From contig JAAELT010000473.1 of NCBI GenBank assembly GCA_024226315.1, positions 51,943 to 115,942 on the forward strand: 64,000 bases of DNA. The letters are read 5' to 3'. Below the pieces are notes generated by a model. It was given only the letters and a program-made list of their open reading frames with translations. It had not been told where the DNA came from and ran no database searches. Numbering within the stretch: position 1 is the stretch's first letter; each line of letters starts with the position of its first letter. This document shows, piece by piece, positions 19,574 to 27,148 of the stretch. A program made the translations under genes and the position numbers. Source of the DNA: a bacterium. GTDB taxonomy: Bacteria; Acidobacteriota; Thermoanaerobaculia; Multivoradales; J023.

Positions 19574-21025
19574 ATGAGGAAGGCTCTGCCGAAGGCACTG
19601 GCGATCTGTCTGCTGCTGGCAGCTATTCAGCTGCCGGTTTTCAGAGCGCAGGAGCCGGAGGCCGAGCCCTCCGAAGAGATCGAGGCCGAGGCGGAGAAGC
19701 CGGAACGTCGCGTCCCCGAGGGCGGCAAGGTGCTCGTCGGTCGCATCGACGGCGAGATCAATCTCGCCGCCAGCGCCTACGTCAAGCGCCTGGTGGACAC
19801 GGCGACGACGTCGGAAGCCGCGGTGCTGATGATCGAGCTCAACACCTTCGGCGGCCGGGTGGACGCCGCGGTGCTGATCCGCGACGCGCTGATCGACGCG
19901 CCGATGCACACCGCGGTGTTCATCAACAAGCGCGCGATCTCCGCCGGCGCGCTGATCTCACTGGCCTGCAACTCGATCGCCATCAGCCCCGGCGGCACCA
20001 TCGGCGCCGCGACGCCGATCACCTCCGGCCCGGGCCAGGAGATCCCGGCGGCGGTGGAGGAGAAGTACCTCTCCTACTTCCGTCAGGAGATGCGCTCGAC
20101 CGCCGAGACCCGCGGGCGCGACGGCGACATCGCCGAGGCGATGGTCGACGCCGAGAAAGAGGTCGAGGGCGTCAGCGAGAAGGGCAAGCTGCTGACGCTC
20201 AACACCAGGACCGCGCTCGAGCTGTCGTTCGCCGACGCCGAGGCACGCAGCGTCTCCGAAGCGCTCGAAGCCCTGGGTCTCGACGGCCCGACCGACGAGC
20301 TCGAGCGTACCTGGTCCGAGGCACTGGTAGCCTTCCTCACCAGCCAGGCGATCGCCTCGATCCTGGTGCTCGGCATGATGGTGCTGGGCTACATGGAGCT
20401 CCAGACGCCTGGCTTCGGGGCCTTCGGTATCGGTGCGCTGATCTGCTTTCTGTTGCTCTACTTCAGCCACTATCTGGTCAATCTCGCCGGCTCGGAGGAG
20501 CTGCTGCTGTTCAGCATCGGCGTCATCCTCCTGCTGATCGAGCTGTTCGCGATTCCCGGCTTCGGGCTGGTCGGTCTGGCTGGCGCGCTGTCCATCATGG
20601 CGAGCCTCGTACTGTTGCTGATGGCCGGCGACTGGAGCGATTTCTCGTTCGAGAACCCGTTCAGCATGGCGGCGGTGACGCAGGTGCTGGTGACCACCCT
20701 GGTCGGCATCCTGGCGATTCTGCTGCTGATGCGTTTCCTGCCCACGGTGGGCGGACGCACGCGGCTTGGCCGGCGGCTGTTCCTGGCCCGGGGCCTCGAG
20801 TCGTCTGCGGGCTACGAGAGCCACGAGCCTGTGGCGGACGAGCTCGAGGGGAAAACCGGCGAAGCGCTCACGGCCCTGCGACCCTCGGGCAAGGCACGGA
20901 TCGACGGCCGGCGCCTCAACGTCGAGACCGAGGGTGACTTCGTCGACAAGGGCGAGGGGGTGCGGGTGCTGAAGAGCGAGCCCGGCCGCGTCGTGGTGCG
21001 CAGGTCTGACAGAGACGCAGTCTGA
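19574..21025 (+). CDS. NfeD family membrane serine protease (ClpP-class, long form)
   Basis: A long NfeD protein, which usually partners with flotillin/stomatin-like proteins. It has a signal peptide (about 1-26), an acidic linker and a ClpP/crotonase-like protease domain (about 55-235) with NTFGGRVDAA, the Ser-containing AISAGALISLA and GTIGAATPI. Four or five membrane segments follow (about 255-395), then an OB-fold NfeD domain (about 415-480). The length of 483 residues is normal. It starts 14 bases after hppA with no obvious Shine-Dalgarno. It precedes a short NfeD gene and floA, the standard context for this family. Confidence 0.88.
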   Translation: MRKALPKALAICLLLAAIQLPVFRAQEPEAEPSEEIEAEAEKPERRVPEGGKVLVGRIDGEINLAASAYVKRLVDTATTSEAAVLMIELNTFGGRVDAAVLIRDALIDAPMHTAVFINKRAISAGALISLACNSIAISPGGTIGAATPITSGPGQEIPAAVEEKYLSYFRQEMRSTAETRGRDGDIAEAMVDAEKEVEGVSEKGKLLTLNTRTALELSFADAEARSVSEALEALGLDGPTDELERTWSEALVAFLTSQAIASILVLGMMVLGYMELQTPGFGAFGIGALICFLLLYFSHYLVNLAGSEELLLFSIGVILLLIELFAIPGFGLVGLAGALSIMASLVLLLMAGDWSDFSFENPFSMAAVTQVLVTTLVGILAILLLMRFLPTVGGRTRLGRRLFLARGLESSAGYESHEPVADELEGKTGEALTALRPSGKARIDGRRLNVETEGDFVDKGEGVRVLKSEPGRVVVRRSDRDAV

Positions 21026-21050
21026 GAGCGACGCGGTATGAGGAGGACCG

Positions 21051-21542
21051 ATGCCTGAAGAGCTGCTGCCCGTCATCGGCATGCTGGCGCTGGGTTTCCT
21101 GCTGATGCTGATCGAGATCTTCGTCCCCGGCGGCGTGATCGGCATCCTGGGGCTGATCTGCGTCGCCTACGGCTGCTACCTGGCCTTCGGGCTGAGCACC
21201 GCCTGGGGCCTGGGCTCGGTGGCCCTGTCGCTGGTCGTCACCGTCGTCGCGGTAGCGGTCCTGGTGCGCTCCCGCGCGGCGAAGAAGCTGGTGCTCGACG
21301 TGCCGGGAGTGCGGGAATGGAAGGCCACCGAGGACGGGCTGGTAGAGCTCGAGGGCAAGATCGGACGGACGCTCACGCCGCTGCGTCCCGCCGGTCTCGC
21401 CGAGATCGACGATCAGCGCATCGACGTGGTCGCCGACAGCGAGTTCCTGGCGGCGGGCGTCGCGGTGCGGGTCTGCGAGGTCGAAGGCAATCGGGTGGTG
21501 GTGGAGGCAGTGACGAAAGCGCCTGCGACCGCCGAGGCATGA
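21051..21542 (+). CDS. NfeD-like short protein
   Basis: A short NfeD protein without the protease domain. Membrane segments cover about 5-75, including the typical GFLLMLIEIFVPGGVIGILG, followed by an OB-fold domain (about 95-155) containing the GKIGRTLTPLRPAG signature also seen in the long NfeD upstream. The length of 163 residues matches NfeD1b-type proteins. AGGAGG lies four bases before the ATG. It is probably an accessory of FloA in membrane-domain organisation. Confidence 0.87.
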   Translation: MPEELLPVIGMLALGFLLMLIEIFVPGGVIGILGLICVAYGCYLAFGLSTAWGLGSVALSLVVTVVAVAVLVRSRAAKKLVLDVPGVREWKATEDGLVELEGKIGRTLTPLRPAGLAEIDDQRIDVVADSEFLAAGVAVRVCEVEGNRVVVEAVTKAPATAEA

Positions 21543-21611
21543 TAGCGTGAAGAGAACCGGAGGACTGGCGTAGGACGCGGACCAGCCGGACGAACCCAGC
21601 GATCTTTCGAG

Positions 21612-21671
21612 GCACGTTCTCTCGGAGCACGTTCTTTCGGAGCACTTTCTTTCGAGGCACTTTCTTTCGAG
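21612..21671 (+). repeat. Four 15-bp tandem repeats in the floA leader
   Basis: Four direct head-to-tail units of 15 bases (21612, 21627, 21642, 21657), each starting GCAC and containing TTCT(C/T)TCG, with a partial fifth unit on the left (about 21597-21611). The last two units and the partial unit end in TCGAG followed by G, and the last of these supplies the GAGG 9 bases before the floA ATG. Confidence 0.9.
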
Positions 21672-21681
21672 GCAAACAGTC

Positions 21682-22671
21682 ATGGCAGCCCAGTTGATCC
21701 TCATCGTCGTCATCATCGTCTTCTTCTTTCTGTTCTCCTACTTCGTGCCGGTCCGGCTGTGGCTGGCGGCCATGGCGAGCGGCGCCGGGGTGAGCCTGTT
21801 CTCCCTGATCGGCATGCGCATCCGGCGGATTCCGCCCAAGGTGGTGGTCGAGCCGCGGATCAGCGCCATCCGCGCCGGTCTGGAGATCAACATCCCTGAG
21901 CTGGAGTCGCACTACCTGGCGCGCGGCGACGTCGCCCGTGTAGTGATGGCGTTGATCTCCGCCGACAAGGCCGGCATCGAGCTCGGCTTCAAACGCGCGT
22001 CGGCGATCGACCTGGCCGGCCGCGATGTTCTCGAAGCGGTCAAAATGTCGGTCAACCCCAAGGTCATCACCACACCGGTGGTGGCGGCGGTGGCCAAAGA
22101 CGGCATTCAGCTCAAGGCCATCAGCCGGGTGACGGTGCGCGCCAACATCGACCGCCTGGTTGGCGGCGCCGGCGAGGAGACGATCCTGGCGCGCGTCGGC
22201 GAGGGCGTGGTGTCGACCATCGGCTCGGCGAACACTCACAAGAACGTGCTCGAGAACCCGGACACCATCTCCAAGACGGTGCTCGAGAAGGGGCTCGATT
22301 CGGGCACCGCCTTCGAGATCCTGTCGATCGACATCGCCGACGTCGATGTCGGCGAGAACATCGGCGCCAAGCTGCAGACCGACCAGGCCGAGGCCGACAA
22401 GCGGGTGGCACAGGCCAGGGCCGAGGGCCGGCGCGCCATGGCGGTGGCGGCGGAGCAGGAGATGACCGCCAAGGCCCAGGAGATGCGGGCCAAGCTGATC
22501 GAGGCCGAGGCCGAGGTCCCCCTGGCCATGGCGGACGCCTTCCGCCAGGGCAACATGGGCATCATGGACTACTATCGGATGCGCAACGTCCAGGCCGACA
22601 CCGACATGCGAGAGTCGATCTCCGACCAGACGCGGGATGGCGAAGGCGGCGAAGCGGAGCCCAGAACCTAG
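21682..22671 (+). CDS. floA: Flotillin-like protein FloA
   Basis: A bacterial flotillin-like scaffold of membrane microdomains, formerly YqfA/UPF0365. An N-terminal hairpin membrane segment (about 3-45, very hydrophobic) is followed by an SPFH/PHB domain (about 60-230) with the family hallmarks FKRASAIDLAGRDVLEAV, NPKVITTPVVAAVAKDGIQL and GEGVVSTIGSA. An Ala/Glu-rich coiled coil (about 235-290) and the conserved DYYRMRNVQADT end follow. The length of 329 residues is normal. The ATG is preceded by GAGG from the last tandem repeat. The two NfeD genes upstream support joint function. Confidence 0.95.
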   Translation: MAAQLILIVVIIVFFFLFSYFVPVRLWLAAMASGAGVSLFSLIGMRIRRIPPKVVVEPRISAIRAGLEINIPELESHYLARGDVARVVMALISADKAGIELGFKRASAIDLAGRDVLEAVKMSVNPKVITTPVVAAVAKDGIQLKAISRVTVRANIDRLVGGAGEETILARVGEGVVSTIGSANTHKNVLENPDTISKTVLEKGLDSGTAFEILSIDIADVDVGENIGAKLQTDQAEADKRVAQARAEGRRAMAVAAEQEMTAKAQEMRAKLIEAEAEVPLAMADAFRQGNMGIMDYYRMRNVQADTDMRESISDQTRDGEGGEAEPRT

Positions 22672-22686
22672 AACGGGAGCCGAGCG

Positions 22687-23256
22687 GTGGACAGCGAACT
22701 CGTCATCGGGGTCCTGATGGTCATCTTCTGGCTGCTGTCGAGCCTGGTGGCGAAGTTCGGCAAGTCGGTACGCAAGAAGCAGCAGACTGCCGAGTCGGCC
22801 GGCAGCGCCCCCCCGGCGGAGCCGGCGCCCGCCGGGGGGGCGCTGCAGAAGATGCTGCAGGACCTGGCCGAGCAGATGGGGCTCGAGACCGAAGCCTCGC
22901 CCGCGGAGCCGCCCGTGGCTTCTGAGCACGTGCCGACCGGCAGCGAGCACCGGCGCTCGGCCATCGAGATTGCCTCGACCGTGTCGGAGCACCGGGTCAG
23001 GGCCTCCGACCACCGGCGCACCGCGTCGGAGCAGAGCTTCGGCCTGTCCGAGCACCAGCTGACGGCCAGCGAGCACCAATGGGGCGACCTCGTGACCCAC
23101 CGGCTGCCCAAGAGCATGCCCGGGCGCCGTTCACGATCGAAGTTCGTGCGTCGCATCCACGCCGATCTCGCCGGCGGCAGAGGCACCCTGGCGCGCGCGA
23201 TCGTGTTGCGAGAGATCCTCGGGCCGCCGGTCGGCTTGCGGTCACCCGAGCAGTAG
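22687..23256 (+). CDS. Membrane-anchored protein with SEH heptad array
   Basis: Function unknown. One N-terminal membrane segment (about 4-22) is followed by a basic stretch, an Ala/Pro linker and an amphipathic helix (about 51-66). Residues 79-134 form eight consecutive heptads, seven of which begin Ser-Glu/Asp-His/Gln. The C-terminal segment (about 135-189) is basic and ends with an ARAIVLREILGPP motif that recurs, as far as I recall, in proteins next to FloA. The GTG start has GGGAG upstream. The gene lies 15 bases after floA and before a strong hairpin, so it is likely the last gene of that operon. Confidence 0.75.
   Translation: MDSELVIGVLMVIFWLLSSLVAKFGKSVRKKQQTAESAGSAPPAEPAPAGGALQKMLQDLAEQMGLETEASPAEPPVASEHVPTGSEHRRSAIEIASTVSEHRVRASDHRRTASEQSFGLSEHQLTASEHQWGDLVTHRLPKSMPGRRSRSKFVRRIHADLAGGRGTLARAIVLREILGPPVGLRSPEQ
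22921..23088 (+). repeat. 21-bp coding repeats (S-E-H heptads)
   Basis: Eight in-frame 21-base units encode heptads at residues 79, 86, 93, 100, 107, 114, 121 and 128. Seven of the eight begin SEH, SDH or SEQ; the third (IEIASTV) has drifted. The units differ in synonymous positions, so the array is old or selected at protein level. Confidence 0.85.
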
Positions 23257-23286
23257 GCTCCTCTCGGAGAGGGAACAGTTACGGAG

Positions 23287-23319
23287 CCTGGACCTGGGCG
23301 CTACCGGCCCGGGTCCAGG
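23287..23319 (+). terminator. Strong hairpin after the floA operon
   Basis: Thirteen-base arms (23287-23299 and 23307-23319), with a single T-G wobble and a 7-base loop. It begins 31 bases after the SEH-protein stop. There is no clear T-run afterwards, so it is either a weak intrinsic terminator or an mRNA 3' end stabiliser. Confidence 0.5.
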
Positions 23320-23398
23320 TGGGCATACCCGTTGCCTTTGATTCGAAGGCGGAGTTGCGTCCATGGGAAGGCGACGTGACCTGAGAGGAAACCATGTC

Positions 23399-23427
23399 TT
23401 GACTTTTGGGCTTGGGTGGATGATAAT
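23399..23427 (+). promoter_or_regulatory. Sigma70-type promoter of the feo block
   Basis: TTGACT (23399-23404), a 17-base spacer and GATAAT (23422-23427) each match the consensus at five of six positions. It is the best-looking promoter in the window, lies in an unusually AT-rich patch and directs transcription toward the DtxR-FeoA/FeoB genes. The palindrome at 23425-23444 overlaps the -10 box and the expected start site. Confidence 0.75.
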
Positions 23428-23444
23428 TTTGACGAATCAAAATT
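23425..23444. promoter_or_regulatory. Perfect inverted repeat, candidate metal-regulator operator
   Basis: Perfect 8-base arms AATTTTGA and TCAAAATT flank CGAA. The AT-rich palindrome overlaps the -10 box and the +1 region, the classic position for a repressor. DtxR/MntR-type operators are AT-rich palindromes of this size, and the operon encodes a DtxR-like protein, so it is the natural candidate. The binding protein is inference; Fur is an alternative. Confidence 0.65.
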
Positions 23445-23495
23445 GAACCACGGGGCGCGACCTGAAACTATGACCAAACGGACTCGATCCTGACC

Positions 23496-23756
23496 ATGAA
23501 CCACCGTCAACGACGTTGGACGACCAGAGCTCCGCGCTACGTGTTCGTTTTTCTCCTACTGCCGATCTTTCGGCTCGGTCCCGTGGCTGCCGAGGAGCTG
23601 GTGACCGACCGGCCGGACCAGACCGAGTCCGCGGAGGTCGTGGCCAAAGGCAAGACTCAATTGGAGATCGGGTGGCTGTACACCCGCGCTGAACCCGACC
23701 GTGACAAGATCGGACGATGGAGACCTGGAGTATGGCTGAATCCCTGCTGGCGCTGA
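23496..23756 (+). pseudogene. Truncated outer-membrane transporter N-terminus
   Basis: An ORF of 86 codons with a good signal peptide (about 1-32) and then the segment LVTDRPDQTESAEVV..GKTQLEIGW, the typical mature start of a family of outer-membrane beta-barrel transporter-like proteins. Similarity ends around residue 70 and the last residues run into the next gene. The remaining 200 or more residues of barrel are absent. It looks like a deletion remnant joined to the front of the DtxR-FeoA gene, and it now occupies the feo leader. Confidence 0.65.
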
Positions 23757-24772
23757 CGCTCGTCAGCGCCGCGCTGGTGGTGGCGGTCGTCCTTTTTTGG
23801 CCGGTCAGGGGCCTGTTCTGGCGACTTCTGCGCCTGTCGCGGTCGAGCGAGCGTGTGCGCATCGAAGACGCCCTCAAGCACGCGCACGATTGTGAATACC
23901 GGCGCACGCCGTGCACCCTACACAGTCTGGCCGGTGCCCTGTCGCTGTCCGGCAGTCGCGCCGCGGCGCTGATCGCCCGGCTCGAGGAGCTGCGCCTGGT
24001 CGAGGAGGCGGGCGGATCGTACCGGCTGACCGCCGACGGCCGCAGCGACGCTTTGCGGGTGGTGCGCATCCACCGCCTGTGGGAGCGTTATCTCTCCGAC
24101 GAGACGGGGCTCGATCCCACCGAGTGGCACGCCGAGGCGGATCTGCGCGAGCATTCGACCTCGCAGCAGGAAGCCGACTCCCTGGCGGTGCAGATGGGGG
24201 AGCCGCGCTACGATCCTCACGGTGATCCGATCCCCACCGCCGAGGGCGACATCGCGCCACGCCGGGGCCAGCTGCTGTCGGAGCTGACCGCCGGCCAGGT
24301 TGCGGAAATCGTCCACATCGAGGACGAGCCGGCCTCGGTCTACGCCCAGCTGGTGGCCGAAGGCCTGTACCCGGGCATGCGGGTGCGGGTGGTGGAGAAG
24401 ACGCCACGGCGCGTACGTTTCGAGGGCGACGCCGAAGAGCACGTCCTGGCGCCGGTGCTGGCGGCCAATCTCACCGTCATCGTGACCGAAGAGGACACGG
24501 CGGCCGAAGAAGACTCTCTGCGCAGTCTGTCGGTACTGGAGCTCGGCGAGTCGGCGCGGGTCACCGGCATCTCCGCGCTGTGCCGCGGCCTCGAGCGCCG
24601 GCGCCTGCTCGATCTGGGGATCGTCCCCGGCACCCACGTGGCGGCCGAGCTGCGCAGCCCGAGCGGAGACCCGTCCGCTTTCCGGGTGCGCGGCGCGTTG
24701 ATCGCCCTGCGCCGGGAACAAGCTGATCTGATTCATGTCACCGCCGCTGAGGCGGCAGGAGCGCAGCCATGA
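23732..24772 (+). CDS. Membrane-tethered DtxR-family regulator fused to two FeoA domains
   Basis: A metal-dependent transcriptional regulator and FeoA fusion. Residues 5-26 form a hydrophobic membrane helix, then come a winged helix (about 38-105) and a DtxR dimerisation/metal domain (about 106-165) with AEADLREHS and the hallmark DPHGDPIP. Two FeoA/SH3-like domains follow (about 185-250 and 270-340), the second with LELGESARVTGI and LLDLGIVPGT. Total length is 346 residues. The ATG at 23732 is chosen because GGAG lies 9 bases upstream; an in-frame ATG five codons earlier (23717) is possible. It overlaps feoB by ATGA, so the regulator and transporter are made together, presumably sensing Fe2+ or Mn2+. 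Confidence 0.85.
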   Translation: MAESLLALTLVSAALVVAVVLFWPVRGLFWRLLRLSRSSERVRIEDALKHAHDCEYRRTPCTLHSLAGALSLSGSRAAALIARLEELRLVEEAGGSYRLTADGRSDALRVVRIHRLWERYLSDETGLDPTEWHAEADLREHSTSQQEADSLAVQMGEPRYDPHGDPIPTAEGDIAPRRGQLLSELTAGQVAEIVHIEDEPASVYAQLVAEGLYPGMRVRVVEKTPRRVRFEGDAEEHVLAPVLAANLTVIVTEEDTAAEEDSLRSLSVLELGESARVTGISALCRGLERRRLLDLGIVPGTHVAAELRSPSGDPSAFRVRGALIALRREQADLIHVTAAEAAGAQP

Positions 24773-27045
24773 GTTCAGCCGCCGCCCCGGCCCAGCCCAC
24801 CCCGGCCGCGTGTGCCACCTGCCCGGCGCACAACCTGGCCAACCTGGTCAAGCTCGGCGTCGACATGGAGAGCTGGGACTACGTGGTCGCCCTGGCCGGC
24901 AATCCGAACACCGGCAAGAGCACCGTCTTCAACGCGCTGACCGGCCTGCGTCAGCACACCGGCAACTGGCCGGGCAAGACGGTGTCGCGGGCCGAAGGTG
25001 GATTCGAGCTCGCCGACGACCGCTACAAGCTGGTCGACCTCCCCGGTACCTACTCCCTGCTGTCCTCGAGTCAGGACGAGGAGATCGCCCGCGATTTCAT
25101 CCTCTTCGGACAGCCGGATGTGACGGTCATCGTGGTCGACGCAAATCGGTTGGAACGCAACCTCAACCTGGTTCTGCAGGTGCTCGAGATCACCGACCGG
25201 GTGGTGGTGTGCCTGAACCTGATGGACGAGGCCAGCCGTCATGGCTTGACGGTCGACGAACGGCGGCTGGCGCGGGATCTCGGTGTGCCGGTGGTGCCGA
25301 CTTCCGCCCGCTACGGCGAGGGGCTGGAGCTGCTCAACGACACCATCCGCCAGGTGGCGAGCGGTGAGCTGAAGCCGGTTCCACGTCGCCTCGGCGGCGG
25401 CTCGCCGGAGCTGAAGCGTGCGGTCGGCGCCCTGGCGGGGCAGATCGAAGAGGTCTATCCGCAGGTACCGAACGCGCCCTGGGTGGCGCTGCGCCTGCTC
25501 GACGGCGACCGGCGCATTTCCGAGGCCGTCAGCAGCGGTGAGCTCGCCGAGGTTCACCGCGAGCAGCTCTCCGCCGAGGAGGAGCCCGATGGAGAGCCGG
25601 TCGAGGTCTCCGCCGAAACCTCGACCGCCGGGCGGGAGATCCTCACCACGGCCTCCCGGCTGCGCTGGAAGGTGGGTCCCCACTTTCACCAATCGTTGAT
25701 GGAGGGCATCTACACCGAGGCGGCGCGCTTCGCCGACCGCGCGGTCACCCGCGCGGACGAGAAGCCGCGCTTCGACCTCGATCGCACGATGGACCGCCTG
25801 GTCACCAGCCGCGTGTGGGGCTTCCCCCTGATGCTGGCGCTCTTGACGGTGGTCTTCTGGCTGACCATCGCCGGCGCCAACGTGCCTTCGGCGATGCTGG
25901 CCAGTTTCCTGATCGACACCGTGCACCCGTTCCTCAAGGGCGTCGCCGCGGCGATCCACCTGCCGTGGTGGCTCGACGGTCTGTTGATCGACGGCATCTA
26001 CCTCGCCACCGCCTGGGTGGTGAGCGTCATGCTGCCGCCGATGGCGATCTTCTTTCCGCTGTTCACCCTGCTCGAGGACTTCGGCTACCTGCCACGGGTG
26101 GCGTTCAATCTCGACGGCATCCTCAAGCGCGCCGGCGCCCACGGCAAGCAGGCGCTGTCGATGGCCATGGGTTTCGGCTGCAACGCCGCCGGGGTGGTCG
26201 CCACTCGCATTATCGAGAGCCCGCGGGAGCGCCTGATCGCCATCATCACCAACAATTTCGCGCTGTGCAACGGCCGCTGGCCGACCCAGATCCTGATCGC
26301 CTCGATCTTCATCGGCGGCCTGGTACCGGCCTACCTCGCCGGCCTGATCTCGGCCCTGGCGGTGGTGGCGGTGGCGGTTCTCGGTGTGGTGCTGTCGATC
26401 GCCACCTCGTGGCTGCTGTCGCGGACGCTCCTGCGCGGCGAGGTCTCGGCCTTCAGTCTCGAGCTGCCGCCCTACCGGCCGCCGCGTTTGCTGCAGACAC
26501 TCTACACCTCGCTGATCGACCGTACCCTGATCATCTTGTGGCGGGCGGTGATCTTCGCGGTGCCGGCGGGGGCCCTGATCTGGCTGCTGTCGAACCTGGA
26601 GGTCGGCGGCGCCACCCTCGCCGAGCACGCGATCGGCGGCCTCGACCCATTCGGCGCCCTGCTCGGTCTTTCCGGCCTGATCCTCCTGGCCTACGTCGTC
26701 GCCATCCCGGCCAACGAGATCATCATTCCCACGATCCTGATGCTCACCGTGCTGGTGGCGGGAGCCGCCGGCCTCGGCGAAGGCGCCGGGGTGATGTTCG
26801 AGCTCGACTCCCACGGCACCGGAGATCTCTTGCGCGCCAGCGGTTGGACGTTGCTGATGGCGATCAACCTGATGCTCTTCAGCCTGGTCCACAACCCCTG
26901 CTCGACCACCATCTACACCATCTGGAAAGAGACCCGAAGCGTCAAGTGGACCACCGTCTCCGCCCTGCTGCCGCTCGGCATGGGCTTCCTGCTCTGCTTC
27001 TTCGTCGCCCAGGTCTGGCGGATCGCGGCACACGCCCTGGGTTGA
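24769..27045 (+). CDS. feoB: Ferrous iron transporter FeoB
   Basis: A Fe2+ uptake permease with a cytoplasmic G domain. The P-loop GNPNTGKST is at 44-52, followed by G3 DLPGTYSL and the NLMDEA version of the G4 motif. A guanine-dissociation-inhibitor-like helical region follows (about 200-330), then two gate modules with about 8-10 membrane segments, including the conserved GFGCNAAGV and the Cys-containing HNPCSTT. An N-terminal CxxC (C15, C18) precedes the G domain. The length of 758 residues is normal. It is coupled by ATGA to the DtxR-FeoA gene, which supplies the FeoA function. Confidence 0.95.
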   Translation: MSSAAAPAQPTPAACATCPAHNLANLVKLGVDMESWDYVVALAGNPNTGKSTVFNALTGLRQHTGNWPGKTVSRAEGGFELADDRYKLVDLPGTYSLLSSSQDEEIARDFILFGQPDVTVIVVDANRLERNLNLVLQVLEITDRVVVCLNLMDEASRHGLTVDERRLARDLGVPVVPTSARYGEGLELLNDTIRQVASGELKPVPRRLGGGSPELKRAVGALAGQIEEVYPQVPNAPWVALRLLDGDRRISEAVSSGELAEVHREQLSAEEEPDGEPVEVSAETSTAGREILTTASRLRWKVGPHFHQSLMEGIYTEAARFADRAVTRADEKPRFDLDRTMDRLVTSRVWGFPLMLALLTVVFWLTIAGANVPSAMLASFLIDTVHPFLKGVAAAIHLPWWLDGLLIDGIYLATAWVVSVMLPPMAIFFPLFTLLEDFGYLPRVAFNLDGILKRAGAHGKQALSMAMGFGCNAAGVVATRIIESPRERLIAIITNNFALCNGRWPTQILIASIFIGGLVPAYLAGLISALAVVAVAVLGVVLSIATSWLLSRTLLRGEVSAFSLELPPYRPPRLLQTLYTSLIDRTLIILWRAVIFAVPAGALIWLLSNLEVGGATLAEHAIGGLDPFGALLGLSGLILLAYVVAIPANEIIIPTILMLTVLVAGAAGLGEGAGVMFELDSHGTGDLLRASGWTLLMAINLMLFSLVHNPCSTTIYTIWKETRSVKWTTVSALLPLGMGFLLCFFVAQVWRIAAHALG

Positions 27046-27117
27046 GGTAGAGCGCCGAGCCACGGACTTCGGGGAGTCTTGCCCGCGGATCTGAGGCTAC
27101 GCCTCGGCGGCAATCTG

Positions 27118-27135
27118 CCCCTGCAGTGTCAGGGG
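27118..27135 (+). promoter_or_regulatory. Hairpin just upstream of the first ZIP gene
   Basis: A 6-base stem (CCCCTG/CAGGGG) with a 6-base loop ends 13 bases before the GTG start. A second short hairpin (27093-27105, GAGGC/GCCTC) lies upstream of it. It could affect translation initiation or end feoB transcription. There is no direct evidence of function. Confidence 0.3.
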
Positions 27136-27148
27136 TGGTAGGCTTCCG

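Noticed and set aside
21612..21671. A CRISPR array
   Set aside because: The 15-base units are head-to-tail without spacers and no cas genes are nearby. The 21-bp array at 22921-23088 is coding and in frame.
24775..27063. A long open frame antisense to feoB (762 codons)
   Set aside because: It has no family resemblance, is rich in Arg/His/Gln/Asp as expected from the reverse of a GC-rich gene, and fully overlaps a clear FeoB. Similar antisense frames occur opposite prs (14227-16023), the PEGA/PDZ gene (33148-35550) and the first gene (1416-2981).
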